DNA of 64,000 nt from JAVBWO01 sp036677375 (GCA_036677375.1 JAVBWO010000028.1:228852-292851); one strand, 5' to 3'. Positions 25,453 to 35,069 are shown, counted from the stretch's first letter. The notes: generated from the sequence alone by a model not told the origin. Numbers and translations: made by a program.

Positions 25453-26940
25453 ATGAAAGCAATACCAATTCTGGCAATTATTGTTTTTTTTGCGTCATTA
25501 CTTTTAATTAATAGAAAGAATCTTGGGGTTAAGACTTTTACTGAATATGCTACCGCCAACAGCACTTTTGGATTTTTGTCCATCACATTTGCTGTTTTAG
25601 CTACATGGTACGTAGGCGCCACCTTTACAGCCTGGGCCAGTATGGGAATGGTAGACGGCTTTGCTGCTATGTATGTTACTCCCTATGCTACTTTCACTAC
25701 CGTTGTCATGTATTTGATTGGTGAGCGAGTATGGACGTGGGCAAAAATACATAAATATGCGACACAATCCGACTTTCTTGGTCATCGCTACCAGAGTAAA
25801 CTATTGCAAGTTGTGACAGGCACTCTCAGTACTCTTTTCGTTGCTCCGTGGTTGTTGTTGGAATGGGTCACCGAGGGTTATGTGTTTAGTTATGCCAGCG
25901 GCGGCGCTATCTCTCCCGAGGTAGGCATGGCCGTAGGTATCTTAGTTGTTCTGGTCTATGTTTCCTTGGGTGGGATGAAATCCGTTATCACCGCTAACTT
26001 TCTGCAAGGTACTCTCATGATCTTTGGTGGTACGGCGCTCTTTGTTTGGATCATTAACTACTTCTTTGGTGGCGTAGGTGCGGGCTACCAAATGTTGATC
26101 AGCGATTATCAAGAAATCTTGACCTGGTCTACCTCAATTCCGACAGCAGCCTGGACCTCTATGATTTTTGCTAGCGCAGTAGGCGCCTTCATGTGGCCCT
26201 GGGCCTTTAATAAGCTTTATGCGGCAGGCAGTATTGCGGAAATCAAAAAATCCGCTTTGCTTGCCCCCGCATTGGGCACCATTTTCTACTTATTTTTCGT
26301 ATTCTTAAGTAACTTTATGCATTCTATGCCGGGGGCTCTTGCCGATACGAATGCCGGTTTTATGTGGCTTGCTTCAGAGATGGGGGTCTGGCCCCTTGCC
26401 TTTCTGAGCGTTCTTATCATGGCTGTTAGCGTCGGGACTGTCAGCGGTATCGTCCAGGGAATGAGCTCTTCCGTTGCCCGGGATATTGCGCCTGCTTTGA
26501 AAAAAAATATTTCGGACCAAGCCGCAATCAAGATCGCCCGTGGGGCTGTTTTGGGTATTTGTATCATCTGCTTCTTGTTTGCTTTGGGTGACCTCCCCAA
26601 ACTGATCAGCATCGTTCTTCTCACCTATCAAGGGATTATTCAGCTCTTTCCTCCTATCATTTTGGGACTCTTCTGGCGCAGGGCTAACGTAACCGGTGCT
26701 TTGTGGGGTTTCATCGTTGGTACCGTTGTTGCTATGGCCTTGAACTGGTTTAACCCCGCTTTTATTGGACAATACGGCTGGAGCGGCGGCATGATTGCAC
26801 TGCCGATTAACTTTATCATTATGATCGTTTGCGGCATGATGAAGCCGGCCACAGACCATGCTAACAGAATGTTTGACGAGTTCAATATCATCAAGGCTAA
26901 GAGTAGAAAGAAAGCCTTAGCTCTTCGCAAAGCTGCATAA
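25453..26940 (+). CDS. Sodium:solute symporter (SSS family)
   Basis: This 495-residue protein has about 13 hydrophobic segments. It shows SSS features such as TEYATANSTFGFLSITFAVLATWYVGAT near the start and VSLGGMKSVITANFLQG in the middle, equivalent to the GGMKAV region of PutP/PanF relatives. It would import a small organic solute with Na+. Downstream genes encode an amidase-like nitrilase and an M20 peptidase, so an amide or acylated amino acid is a possible substrate. Confidence 0.88.
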   Translation: MKAIPILAIIVFFASLLLINRKNLGVKTFTEYATANSTFGFLSITFAVLATWYVGATFTAWASMGMVDGFAAMYVTPYATFTTVVMYLIGERVWTWAKIHKYATQSDFLGHRYQSKLLQVVTGTLSTLFVAPWLLLEWVTEGYVFSYASGGAISPEVGMAVGILVVLVYVSLGGMKSVITANFLQGTLMIFGGTALFVWIINYFFGGVGAGYQMLISDYQEILTWSTSIPTAAWTSMIFASAVGAFMWPWAFNKLYAAGSIAEIKKSALLAPALGTIFYLFFVFLSNFMHSMPGALADTNAGFMWLASEMGVWPLAFLSVLIMAVSVGTVSGIVQGMSSSVARDIAPALKKNISDQAAIKIARGAVLGICIICFLFALGDLPKLISIVLLTYQGIIQLFPPIILGLFWRRANVTGALWGFIVGTVVAMALNWFNPAFIGQYGWSGGMIALPINFIIMIVCGMMKPATDHANRMFDEFNIIKAKSRKKALALRKAA

Positions 26941-26954
26941 CAGGATCTGTTTCC

Positions 26955-27000
26955 TTTCATCTGTTCTATCTGATCTATTTGTTCCATCTGTTCCATTTGG
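26955..27000. repeat. Short degenerate tandem repeat
   Basis: Imperfect units of ATCTGTTC(T/C) repeat about four times just after the symporter stop. On the minus strand they translate as alternating EQM/EQI, but no ribosome binding site supports a gene. Confidence 0.5.
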
Positions 27001-27148
27001 CTTAAAAACAGCGGTGCTTTAAGCATAAATTCTAATTAGCCCGGTCACTTATTTCAAAATACCATACTGAGAGGGGGAGACTCAGCAGCTGTAAATCCTA
27101 ATAGGCATAATCTTTTGCTAAAATCATATTTTAAGGGGGAACATCAAT

Positions 27149-28078
27149 ATGAATATCGGAAGTACGCATGCGATTGGTGGCACTATGGAAACCCAGGCTT
27201 TAAGCGTTGTTTCTGTACAGCTTGCTCCCATCAGTGCTCAATCGATGGAAGAAGTTAACAAAAACGTGGATCAAATTATCGAATTTATGGACAGAGCCTC
27301 CGTTGGGTTCCCAGGAGTAGACCTCTTTGTAGCACCGGAATGCTGCCTGCAAGGGTATCACCCTGTCAAATGGCTGGACGTTTTGGTTGATTTAGACGGT
27401 CCTGAAATGCAACGACTGAAAGATAAATGTAAAGAATTGCAAGTCTGGGCGGTATTTAATCCTTTGGTGAAAAACCCCGACGGCGCACCGTTTAACACAG
27501 CTGTGTTGGTGAATGATCAAGGAGAAGTGGTTTTAAGATACAACAAAATGAATCCTTGGATTCCGGGCGAACCAACGCATTGCGGCTGGGAATGTCCCGT
27601 GGCGGAAGGTCCCAAAGGTTCTCGCATCGGCATTATCATCTGCGCGGATGGCGACTATCCCGAAATCTGGCGGGAAGCGGCCTACAATGGAGCCAACGTG
27701 ATCATTCGTACTTCGCACTATATGGCGCCTTGGGATAAAGCCTGGGAAATCACCAATAAGGCCGGCGCTTATTTCAACCAATGTTATGTCGTAACCGCCA
27801 ACTCCGTGGGAATGGACGAAGCTTACAGCTATTTTGGCCGCAGTATGATCTTAGGGCCTGACGGCAACATTATCAGCGAAGCGCCTATTGGCTTGCCCTG
27901 GCTCATTAAAGCGGATCTTTATCCTCAACTCATCGACCAAATTCGGCGAAAATGCGTTACCAATAATTTCTTGTATTCTTACAAACACCGCGGCGCCTCT
28001 TGTTCCGACTTTGACGGCGCAGGCGATACCGAACTGCGTTATAAAGCATATAAGAACTGGGATAAAGAACCGGTATAA
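27149..28078 (+). CDS. Aliphatic amidase/formamidase-like nitrilase-family hydrolase
   Basis: This 309-residue carbon-nitrogen hydrolase shows the catalytic triad: Glu about 64 (APECCLQG), Lys about 133 (RYNKMNP) and Cys about 165 (IICADGDYPEIWREAA). The region round the Cys and the later YSYFGRSMILGPDG are close to AmiE/AmiF. It would release ammonia from a short-chain amide. GGGGGA precedes ATG 27149; ATG 27185 is an alternative start. Neighbours are a sodium symporter and an M20 peptidase. Confidence 0.88.
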   Translation: MNIGSTHAIGGTMETQALSVVSVQLAPISAQSMEEVNKNVDQIIEFMDRASVGFPGVDLFVAPECCLQGYHPVKWLDVLVDLDGPEMQRLKDKCKELQVWAVFNPLVKNPDGAPFNTAVLVNDQGEVVLRYNKMNPWIPGEPTHCGWECPVAEGPKGSRIGIIICADGDYPEIWREAAYNGANVIIRTSHYMAPWDKAWEITNKAGAYFNQCYVVTANSVGMDEAYSYFGRSMILGPDGNIISEAPIGLPWLIKADLYPQLIDQIRRKCVTNNFLYSYKHRGASCSDFDGAGDTELRYKAYKNWDKEPV

Positions 28079-28100
28079 AGCTTATTGGAGGTGTATCGAA

Positions 28101-28322
28101 ATGGAAAATTATTACTTAGCTACCATGCATTTTATTACCAAATCCCTGGCTGACGTAGAATATCCCATCAGCAAAACAGAACTGATTGCCCAAACCGGCG
28201 ACACGGTGATCCCTACTGATTTTGAAGAAACTGTTTTATTTAAAGAATTTTTAGTAAAAATGAAACCTGAACACTATGATTCTGCTGCTGCATTATTCAA
28301 TGCTTTAGTTGCGGTAATGTAA
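28101..28322 (+). CDS. Small DUF2795-like protein
   Basis: This 73-residue protein starts at ATG 28101 with GGAGGT 8 bases upstream, 22 bases after the amidase. The sequence (ITKSLADVEYPISKTELIAQTGD, then LVKMKPEHYDSAAALFNAL) resembles the helical DUF2795 pattern with the yP..K..L core. This is recognition from memory and is uncertain. Its place between amidase and peptidase suggests an accessory role. Confidence 0.65.
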   Translation: MENYYLATMHFITKSLADVEYPISKTELIAQTGDTVIPTDFEETVLFKEFLVKMKPEHYDSAAALFNALVAVM

Positions 28323-28346
28323 AAACAATTTCTGCACACTAGTAAG

Positions 28347-28380
28347 GCGGCCCTGCCCTTACTAAGCAGGGCCGCAGTTT
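28347..28380 (+). terminator. Strong GC hairpin (terminator-like) before the M20 gene
   Basis: GCGGCCCTGC and its exact complement GCAGGGCCGC close a 9-base loop, followed by AGTTTATT. It could end or attenuate the amidase transcript ahead of the M20 peptidase. Confidence 0.65.
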
Positions 28381-28400
28381 ATTCAGAAGGGAGTGAAAAT

Positions 28401-29699
28401 ATGAATATTAAAACGAAAGAAGCTATTTTAGCACAAGTAGACGCCTTGCAGGAAGAATTAATACAGATGGTAGTAAATATGGTGCAGATCCCTAGTGTCA
28501 ATCCTACTTATGCAGGTATGGACTATGCAACTACCTTGGGTGGTGAAAGCAAGGTAAATGAATTTTTAGAACCGATCATGGCTTCTATGGGCTTAAAAAC
28601 AGATCTTTTTGAAGCAGAGAAAGGCAGAGCGAACTTAGTTGGAGTATGCCAAGGTACCGGCGGGGGCAATAGTCTGATTTTTAACGGACATATTGACGTG
28701 GTTCCAGCTGGCGATGAAAATGCCTGGACGGAAACACAACCTTTTAGTGGGGAGATTCGTGACGGCCGCATCTGGGGGCGGGGTACCGGAGATATGAAAA
28801 GTGGTAACGCCGCGGCTATCATTGCTTTAAAAGCGATTCTCAAAGCGGGCTTCCAGCCTAAAGGCGACGTGATTTTGGAAACAGTGGTAGGCGAAGAAAA
28901 TATGAATACCGAAGCCGGTACAGGCGCCGTCATTCAACGGGGCTATACTGCCGATGCGGCGGTTTGCGTGGAACCTTCCGGGCCGCCTTACCCGCTGGGT
29001 TTGATTTTAGCCTCTCCCAGTGTTACTTATATGAAATGTACGATCAAAGGGAAAGCTGTCCATGCTTCTATGCGGGACGAAACCTTCCGCCCCGGTGGCG
29101 GCGGCGCGGTAGTGGGGGTTTCCTCCATCGATAAAGCGGCTATCATCTATAATGGTCTGCGGGAGTTAGAGGAACGTTGGGGGCAGACTAAGAACCATCC
29201 TCTTTTTACTAGGCCTGGTCATTTTACCATCCATCCCGGCGTAGTGACCGGCGGCCCCAACGGAGCCTTTGTAATTTCCGATGTAAGTACCATTGAATAT
29301 GCAATTTGGGCGCCGCCCCAGGAAAGCCTGGAGGAAATTAAACAAGAAATCGAAGAAGCCATTACTGTCTATGCCGCAACTGATCCTTGGCTCAAAGATA
29401 ACCCGCCTAAGGTGGAATGGCTGCTTTTTTGGCCTGGATTCGACGTGCCGGTAGACGCACCTATCAGTTTAGCAGTAGCGCAAGCTTATAAAGAAGCTAT
29501 GGGCAAACCGGTAGATATTTACGGTTTCGCTGCGGTAGATGATGGCGCTTTTCTAAACTTGGCCGGCATTCCTTGTGTTACCATGGGTCCCGGAAATTTA
29601 CAGGTCTGTCATGCCGCTAATGAATATGTAGAGATTAACGAAGTAGTCAATGCGGCTAAAATCTATGCCCTTCTTATTGCTGAATGGTGTGGTATTTAA
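28401..29699 (+). CDS. M20-family metallopeptidase (ArgE/DapE-like)
   Basis: This 432-residue protein has the M20 metal pattern: GHIDVVPAGD (about 95-104), GRGTGDMKSG (bridging Asp), VGEENM (catalytic Glu pair) and a final CHAANE His. It would cleave an N-acyl or peptide bond using two zinc ions. GAAGGGAG precedes ATG 28401. Its neighbours (amidase, symporter) suggest a small acylated amino acid or dipeptide substrate, but specificity cannot be read from the sequence. Confidence 0.88.
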   Translation: MNIKTKEAILAQVDALQEELIQMVVNMVQIPSVNPTYAGMDYATTLGGESKVNEFLEPIMASMGLKTDLFEAEKGRANLVGVCQGTGGGNSLIFNGHIDVVPAGDENAWTETQPFSGEIRDGRIWGRGTGDMKSGNAAAIIALKAILKAGFQPKGDVILETVVGEENMNTEAGTGAVIQRGYTADAAVCVEPSGPPYPLGLILASPSVTYMKCTIKGKAVHASMRDETFRPGGGGAVVGVSSIDKAAIIYNGLRELEERWGQTKNHPLFTRPGHFTIHPGVVTGGPNGAFVISDVSTIEYAIWAPPQESLEEIKQEIEEAITVYAATDPWLKDNPPKVEWLLFWPGFDVPVDAPISLAVAQAYKEAMGKPVDIYGFAAVDDGAFLNLAGIPCVTMGPGNLQVCHAANEYVEINEVVNAAKIYALLIAEWCGI

Positions 29700-29750
29700 T
29701 CCGTAAATCTCTATTTTTGAGTTCTTCCATCTTTATATTCACCTACAACC

Positions 29751-29778
29751 AAAAAAGCGCCGGACCAGCGCTTTTTTG
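29751..29778 (+). terminator. Bidirectional Rho-independent terminator
   Basis: AAAAAAGCGC and GCGCTTTTTT form a perfect 10-bp stem with a 7-base loop. It lies just after the M20 gene. Confidence 0.85.
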
Positions 29779-29845
29779 GGTTTTAAAGCAATGTTGATGT
29801 ACATTTATTGATTTCTGAATATTGTTCGATCTGGAGGTGCGAAGT

Positions 29846-30112
29846 ATGAAAATCACTCTTTTACCAAAAACTAATTTAGGGAAAAGTGCTGTATTATTGA
29901 GTATTATTTTTATTCTTTTATTTTGGCTGCGAACAATGAATTGGGCGTCTTTGCCAACATTTATGATTGCTGCCTTGGGATTGATCGGTTCTATCAAAGG
30001 CTTACAAGCAATCATCAAACACAAAGAAAGAGCTGCATTGGTTATTTTGTCTCTTCCATTAGGTATATTAATTGTCTTTTGGACAATTCACGCCATGATT
30101 AGTCCATATTAA
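29846..30112 (+). CDS. Small membrane protein, unknown family
   Basis: This 88-residue protein has three hydrophobic segments (about 12-27, 29-45 and 58-82). GGAGGT lies 8 bases before ATG 29846. It is not recognised. It stands alone between a terminator and a convergent AraC-type gene. Confidence 0.6.
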   Translation: MKITLLPKTNLGKSAVLLSIIFILLFWLRTMNWASLPTFMIAALGLIGSIKGLQAIIKHKERAALVILSLPLGILIVFWTIHAMISPY

Positions 30113-30241
30113 AATCTTGATGATGTGGTTTTCCCTCAATATATTTCTCATTATTCACGGATCCCTCTTGTATTCGCATGTTATTGGATTTGATTACTTA
30201 AAGGTTTCGTACATTTTTTTGGAACAGTTCACAATAACGAT

Positions 30242-31975
30242 CTATACAAAGAGATTAAAATTAAGTAAGACTGCACCAGGTGGTTTAATCGAAACGGAAT
30301 AAGTTGAGATATTATCCGTGGGAAGAAATCTGTAACAGGTTGCCGGAGAAGATGACTCCCAAATCATTTCCCTGTTTATAGGATTAATCATTTTGGGGCG
30401 TCTCATGCTTAGCCAATGATAATAAGCTGTGTAGGTTTTTGCATCAAGTTTTTTTTCAATTATATAATAAGATTGCTTATTATTATATATTTTTATGGAG
30501 AAATCTTTCGCAATGTTCCTTTGGGGCTCTGAGAAAAGGAGAAGGTGGAAACTGTTCTCGTCTCTAGTGAAAATATAATTTTCTCCACTTTGGATCACCA
30601 TTCTTCCTAATTCTGCCAGAAACAAGTAAGCATAGTATGACGGTTTTAGAAGACCATTCTGGTTAATGATTCCCTGGCATCCCCAAAACAACGGCTTCTG
30701 AGGTATTAATAAATCATCAATTAGGATCTCTTGCACTTTTCGAAGTTTGGACTGGTTGATATGGCTACTCATGATATCTACTATTGAATCATTTGTATCG
30801 TTGGATTCTTGACTTTCTAAATAATATGCAAATTTAGATTCAGGCAATGCTGCTAGATGACAGCTTTTTTTTGCAATATGATCCTGTAGTACTCCAACCT
30901 TTTTTCTTATAAATTCATCCAGAAGAATATTGGGGTTACTGATATACAGATTACAGTTTTGAAAGAAATCAAATTGGCAATCAATTATTTTATCAAAATC
31001 TAAAATAATATCATACATCTTACACTTGTTAACTGATTTATAATATGTCGCCTCTTGATTCTGATTTTCGATTAAGTAGATATCATTGAGATCCATCATT
31101 TCATAAACAGGTTCGATATATACGATTGTACTTTTTTTATACTTATCCCTGTATTGTTTAGGGTTTATGCCAAACCATTTTTTAAAACTGTTATTATAAT
31201 ACTTAGCATTTGAAAAACCACATTCTTCCGAAATCAATTGAATAGATTTGTTGCTACATAAAAGAGCGCTTTCAGAGCTCTCTACTCGCACCATATTTAA
31301 AAAGTCCCGAAAGTTTACGCCAACGATTTTTTTTACAAGGTGCGAGAAATAATATTTATTAATATGCTCTTCTTCGGAAAGCTCTGTCAGACTGATTTTT
31401 TCTGCATATCTTTTATATATATCTGCAATCACCTTATTGATGCGTTCCATATTGTATTGTTCAGCAACATTTTTACTGATAGAGCAAAATTCATTTTTAT
31501 TGATACTAAAGTACTGAAAATTCTCATATAAATCGAAAATGCATTTGTCGGTTACGTCTTTTATTTTATCAATATAGTCCTTTTCCTTTTTTAGCAGTTC
31601 AGCAATAATGATAAACATTGATTTTTTGATCACAGAGTTCTTGACGATAGATGTTGTTGATGAGCCTTGATAGGAAATAAAAACTTTTTCCCTGATATCG
31701 TAAAAAAACTGTTCAAAACAATTCAAATTTAAATGAAAGGTGATAATAATATTTTCATTTTTCTTGCCACTGATGGAATGAATATCCTTACAATTGATAA
31801 TATGCATATCATTTGCTTTTAATTTATATGTATTAAAACTTACTTTAAGCTCAATTTCACCTTTTACTACATAAATGATCTCAATATCCCAATGTGAATG
31901 CATTGGATAATTTTCAACTGAGATAGCTTCAATTTTCACAGGTATATTCTCTGAATAATTAATGACCTGTAGCAT
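30242..31975 (-). CDS. AraC-family regulator with GH39-like C-terminal region
   Basis: This 577-residue protein has an N-terminal cupin-type sensing region (about 5-110, with MHSHWDIEIIYVVKG). An AraC helix-turn-helix pair follows at about 195-290 (ISLTELSEEEHINKYYFSHLVKKIVG, then ISEECGFSNAKYYNNSFKKWFGINPKQYR). The last 280 residues resemble part of glycoside hydrolase family 39 (WGCQGIINQNGLLKPSYYAYLFLAELG). No acid/base Glu in the expected Asn-Glu context was seen, so that part probably binds a ligand. It is flanked by genes of other themes, so its target is unclear. Confidence 0.82.
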   Translation of the reverse strand: MLQVINYSENIPVKIEAISVENYPMHSHWDIEIIYVVKGEIELKVSFNTYKLKANDMHIINCKDIHSISGKKNENIIITFHLNLNCFEQFFYDIREKVFISYQGSSTTSIVKNSVIKKSMFIIIAELLKKEKDYIDKIKDVTDKCIFDLYENFQYFSINKNEFCSISKNVAEQYNMERINKVIADIYKRYAEKISLTELSEEEHINKYYFSHLVKKIVGVNFRDFLNMVRVESSESALLCSNKSIQLISEECGFSNAKYYNNSFKKWFGINPKQYRDKYKKSTIVYIEPVYEMMDLNDIYLIENQNQEATYYKSVNKCKMYDIILDFDKIIDCQFDFFQNCNLYISNPNILLDEFIRKKVGVLQDHIAKKSCHLAALPESKFAYYLESQESNDTNDSIVDIMSSHINQSKLRKVQEILIDDLLIPQKPLFWGCQGIINQNGLLKPSYYAYLFLAELGRMVIQSGENYIFTRDENSFHLLLFSEPQRNIAKDFSIKIYNNKQSYYIIEKKLDAKTYTAYYHWLSMRRPKMINPINREMIWESSSPATCYRFLPTDNISTYSVSIKPPGAVLLNFNLFV

Positions 31976-32241
31976 AAATTAAACTCCTCTTGTAATAATA
32001 TTAAGATACACATATGTTATTATGTCAAACTGTCTAAGCATATCATTCTATATGTAGCTTTTTCAATTATATATTATTATTTTGAATATTACAAATTTTT
32101 CTAACTGTAACCTCCGGCTCTGCTGTGGGATGATATTTTAAAGGTAGTGTGATACTGAGAAAAATAACTACTGAATAAATCCTTTCTTTTACATAAATAC
32201 TAATTAGGCATTGCAATCATTGAAATGAAAGGGAAAAAATC

Positions 32242-32385
32242 ATGGATAACAACAAAAATAGAATGAAAGACCGGCCTAAAAGTAATGCTGAGTTAAGAAA
32301 GATGAAGCCAAAAGAAAATGCAGATGAAGGGATCATAGATGGTCATAAGATAGGCGCGCATGACAGCAAGCATGAGAAGAATTAA
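32242..32385 (+). CDS. Small hydrophilic protein coupled to the HD-domain gene
   Basis: A 47-residue, Lys/Asn/Glu-rich protein (MDNNKNRMKDRPKSNAELRK start) runs from ATG 32242 with AAAGGGA 7 bases upstream to TAA 32383-32385. Its last base is the first base of the next gene's ATG, so the two are translationally coupled. No family was recognised. The composition suggests a disordered peptide. Confidence 0.6.
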   Translation: MDNNKNRMKDRPKSNAELRKMKPKENADEGIIDGHKIGAHDSKHEKN

Positions 32386-32993
32386 TGGAGCATAAACAAG
32401 AATTGTTTGAGGCTATAGAGAAACACTTATTAGAAGATGCCAAGCCATCTGCATATTTTGAAAGCTTAGACAACGCTGCATTTTGCACGGAATATCCTTT
32501 TACCATGCTTAATGATTTGAAAAGCACCCAACAATCACTAACATATCATCCGGAAGGAAATGTCTGGAATCATACGATGCTGGTTATTGATGAAGCTGCA
32601 CTCAAAAAAACAAAGAGCAGTGATATCAGGGTTTTTATGTGGGCGGCCTTGTTGCATGATATAGGAAAGCCAGATACAACCAAAAACCGCAAAGGCAAGA
32701 TCACAGCCTATGACCATGATAAGCTTGGCGCTAAAATGGCAGGGCGGTTCTTAGCGGAGTTTACCGGGGATAAAGTATTTATCGGCAAGGTTACTATGCT
32801 TGTTCGCTGGCATATGCAAATATTATTTGTTGTGAAGTCGCTTCCTTTTGCTGAAATAAAGAGTATGAAAGAGCAGGCTCCGGTTTACGATATTGCTCTT
32901 TTGGGTTTGTGCGACCGATTGGGACGTCTTGGAGTTAATAGAAAAAAAGAAGAAGAAAATATCAAAATATTTCTTGAAAAGTGCGGAGAATAG
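32385..32993 (+). CDS. HD-domain phosphohydrolase
   Basis: This 202-residue protein has the HD motif: first His in EGNVWNHTML, LLHDIGKPDT (about 90-99, HD pair), a later His in YDHDKLG, and RWHMQ. The layout resembles the HDIG/YqeK-like or Cca-type HD proteins that act on nucleotides or RNA ends. No nucleotidyltransferase domain is present. It is coupled to the small upstream gene. Confidence 0.8.
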   Translation: MEHKQELFEAIEKHLLEDAKPSAYFESLDNAAFCTEYPFTMLNDLKSTQQSLTYHPEGNVWNHTMLVIDEAALKKTKSSDIRVFMWAALLHDIGKPDTTKNRKGKITAYDHDKLGAKMAGRFLAEFTGDKVFIGKVTMLVRWHMQILFVVKSLPFAEIKSMKEQAPVYDIALLGLCDRLGRLGVNRKKEEENIKIFLEKCGE

Positions 32994-33033
32994 AATATAA
33001 ATTTTCCTTAATATAAAAAGGCCCTCATGTTTA

Positions 33034-33260
33034 AGTGATACCCTCTAAGTAGACACGCAAATAAAAAAGCGTAAAATCTACTTGGGGGGTATTTTTATGG
33101 GATAAAGAAAATACAGGCATCATAGCAGAGAATTGAAAGAACAGATTGTAAAATCAAATCAGCGGTAATTGAATTAAAGACATCTCTTGATATGGTCATT
33201 TCATTTGCCTATCAGAAAGGATATTGGAAAAGAACTGGAAGGCTTCGGAAAAGGTTCCGA
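33034..33260 (+). mobile_element. IS3-type element remnant
   Basis: A terminus-like GTGATACCCTCTAAGTAGAC is followed by ACTTGGGGGG and an ATG-initiated frame. That frame reads MG, stop, RKYRHHSRELKEQIVKSNQR, stop, which is the start of an IS3-type OrfA. It is broken by stops, and no transposase core remains. Confidence 0.55.
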
Positions 33261-33311
33261 GGCATAAAACCATGCCAAAACCGGAAACGATGCCCATACC
33301 ATGGGAGTGTT

Positions 33312-34769
33312 TCAAAGGGTGGCGGAGGGCATTTCCAGCTTTAAACTTTCCAAAGGAACCAACATATTGATATTCCAGATATCGGAAACGGGACTGTCCA
33401 GATCAAATACGGTAGCATTGACAGCCTTTTTGATCCGGTATTTTACGGTATTCACGTGTATCCCCAGTAATTCAGAGACTTTGTTGATATTCCGAAGAAC
33501 CAGAAACAAGCGGAGCGTATCCAAATAGGCGGGAGCTTCCTGCACATTGATGTATTGTGCGTTAAAACTATTGATGCGGCCTTTGACCGCCAGGGGAGCA
33601 ATATTCAGAAGACTGATAATGGGCAATTCTCCCAGAACAAAAATCCCGTTTAAATTGTAGATTGATGTGATTTGTGATAATACATATTGCGCAAGACTGC
33701 CAATTTGATTCTGATAAAAGCAGTTATCGCCAAAGATCAGACATTGGGGAGCGATGGTGTCAAGCAAATGAGCGCATCTCTGATAAATGCTTTGTTTTTG
33801 ACATTCATTCTCGCGCAGAAGGGCAATGGCATAATTGGAACTTTTACTGTAATCGTAAATGATGAAATCATTATTGGGAGAATCAACGAACTTTAAAATA
33901 TTGCCGCAGCGGATATAAAAAAAATAAAAGCGCTCGGTTGCAGGCAGTTGTGCCTTTTGCAGGGCGTTGCCGCCAAGATAAGAATTGTGGTCAAAAGATT
34001 GGCAGAGGAAGGAGCCGATATCCCGTAGTGTTGCCAATACTTCGGGAGCAACTGTACCGGACTGAAAGACTGTGGCAAAGTATGAGCTTTTGCCAAATAC
34101 ACACTCGATACGGCTGCTTTGACTGACATATAGGCTGACCGGTGCATACTGCACATAATTTTTCCCCTCAAACACCGCTTTGATCTTGGACAATACCCGG
34201 TCTCTGTTGGAAAATGAAGAAATGTAAGAACCGCCGTCATATGAAATCAGGATGGGCAGTTTGAAGATCTTTTCCACGCGCGTGCCCAGTAGCATCAAAT
34301 TGTTATCCCGCTTAAAATCGTCAATCAGGCAGAGCAGATCAAAGGTAGGGGGCAGGTGTGTTTCACTTTTATTTTGGTTTAATTGCTGATAGAACTCGCG
34401 GATAATATCGCTCCATCGGGTGTCATTGTTTAAGGCAATAACTGGGAAATTGTGTTCATTGCCTAATTCAATAATCTCGTCATCAATTTTGTTATGGAGA
34501 TGCAGACCGGACATAATGCCGATTCCGGAACAGCCATGCCGGATCATGGCTTTTACCAGTTGAATCCGGGATTTCGGACTGTCTTTGGAATTCCAGAAGG
34601 AAGTGAAGATCAGTTCGTTCTTTTCTAGATAAATCTCCACTTCGGGGAAGGGATGTTCCAGAATGTCGATTCGTTCCACCTGCCGCCAAATGCCTTCGTT
34701 TCCTGCCGCCAGATATCCGGTTGCAAGGGAGGGTAAATCAAATAAATCAGCAATGGTTGGTTTATCCAT
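33312..34769 (-). CDS. PucR-family transcriptional regulator
   Basis: This 485-residue protein has an N-terminal PucR domain (TIADLFDLPSLATGYLAAG and RQVERIDILEHPFPEVEIYLEKNELIFT), a middle sensory region and a C-terminal helix-turn-helix. The last reads YLDTLRLFLVLRNINKVSELLGIHVNTVKYRIKKA (about 415-449). GGAGGT precedes its start on the minus strand. It is divergent from the aminopeptidase operon, with a perfect dyad between them, so it likely controls that operon. Confidence 0.87.
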   Translation of the reverse strand: MDKPTIADLFDLPSLATGYLAAGNEGIWRQVERIDILEHPFPEVEIYLEKNELIFTSFWNSKDSPKSRIQLVKAMIRHGCSGIGIMSGLHLHNKIDDEIIELGNEHNFPVIALNNDTRWSDIIREFYQQLNQNKSETHLPPTFDLLCLIDDFKRDNNLMLLGTRVEKIFKLPILISYDGGSYISSFSNRDRVLSKIKAVFEGKNYVQYAPVSLYVSQSSRIECVFGKSSYFATVFQSGTVAPEVLATLRDIGSFLCQSFDHNSYLGGNALQKAQLPATERFYFFYIRCGNILKFVDSPNNDFIIYDYSKSSNYAIALLRENECQKQSIYQRCAHLLDTIAPQCLIFGDNCFYQNQIGSLAQYVLSQITSIYNLNGIFVLGELPIISLLNIAPLAVKGRINSFNAQYINVQEAPAYLDTLRLFLVLRNINKVSELLGIHVNTVKYRIKKAVNATVFDLDSPVSDIWNINMLVPLESLKLEMPSATL

Positions 34770-34948
34770 ATCAATACCTCCATATTAAAAATTGCTAAAA
34801 GACTGTGTTGTTATGTACCGGTCAAAAGCAGGACTTCTTTTGGCAAAGAATGCAAAGGAAACGGTGCGAAAAAATTAAAAATAAAGACGTTAAAAAAACA
34901 ATATCACAAAGCCACTAAAGACACTATAGCACAATGTGCCGGAAGTTG

Positions 34949-34983
34949 AAAGTTCTTTTGTCGATGAACGACAAAAGAACTTT
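34949..34983. promoter_or_regulatory. Perfect 15-bp inverted repeat between PucR and aminopeptidase genes
   Basis: The arms AAAGTTCTTTTGTCG and its complement are separated by 5 bases. They lie in the 300-base divergent gap, 87 bases before the aminopeptidase ATG. The symmetry and position suggest an operator, perhaps for the PucR protein. No T run follows, so termination is unlikely. The rest of the gap (34770-34948) shows no gene. Confidence 0.6.
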
Positions 34984-35069
34984 CTTATATTACCTGAAGC
35001 CGACATTTGTTTGTAAGTTGATTTTTGTTAAAATGACAGCATAAAATAAAATTTTTAGGAGGTCGCAAA

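Noticed and set aside
26640..27026. Minus-strand frame with EQM/EQI repeats over the symporter 3' end
   Set aside because: Shadow of the symporter gene plus a simple tandem repeat; no start signals.
30117..30302. 61-codon plus-strand open frame after the small membrane protein
   Set aside because: Overlaps the 3' end of the AraC gene on the other strand and has no Shine-Dalgarno.
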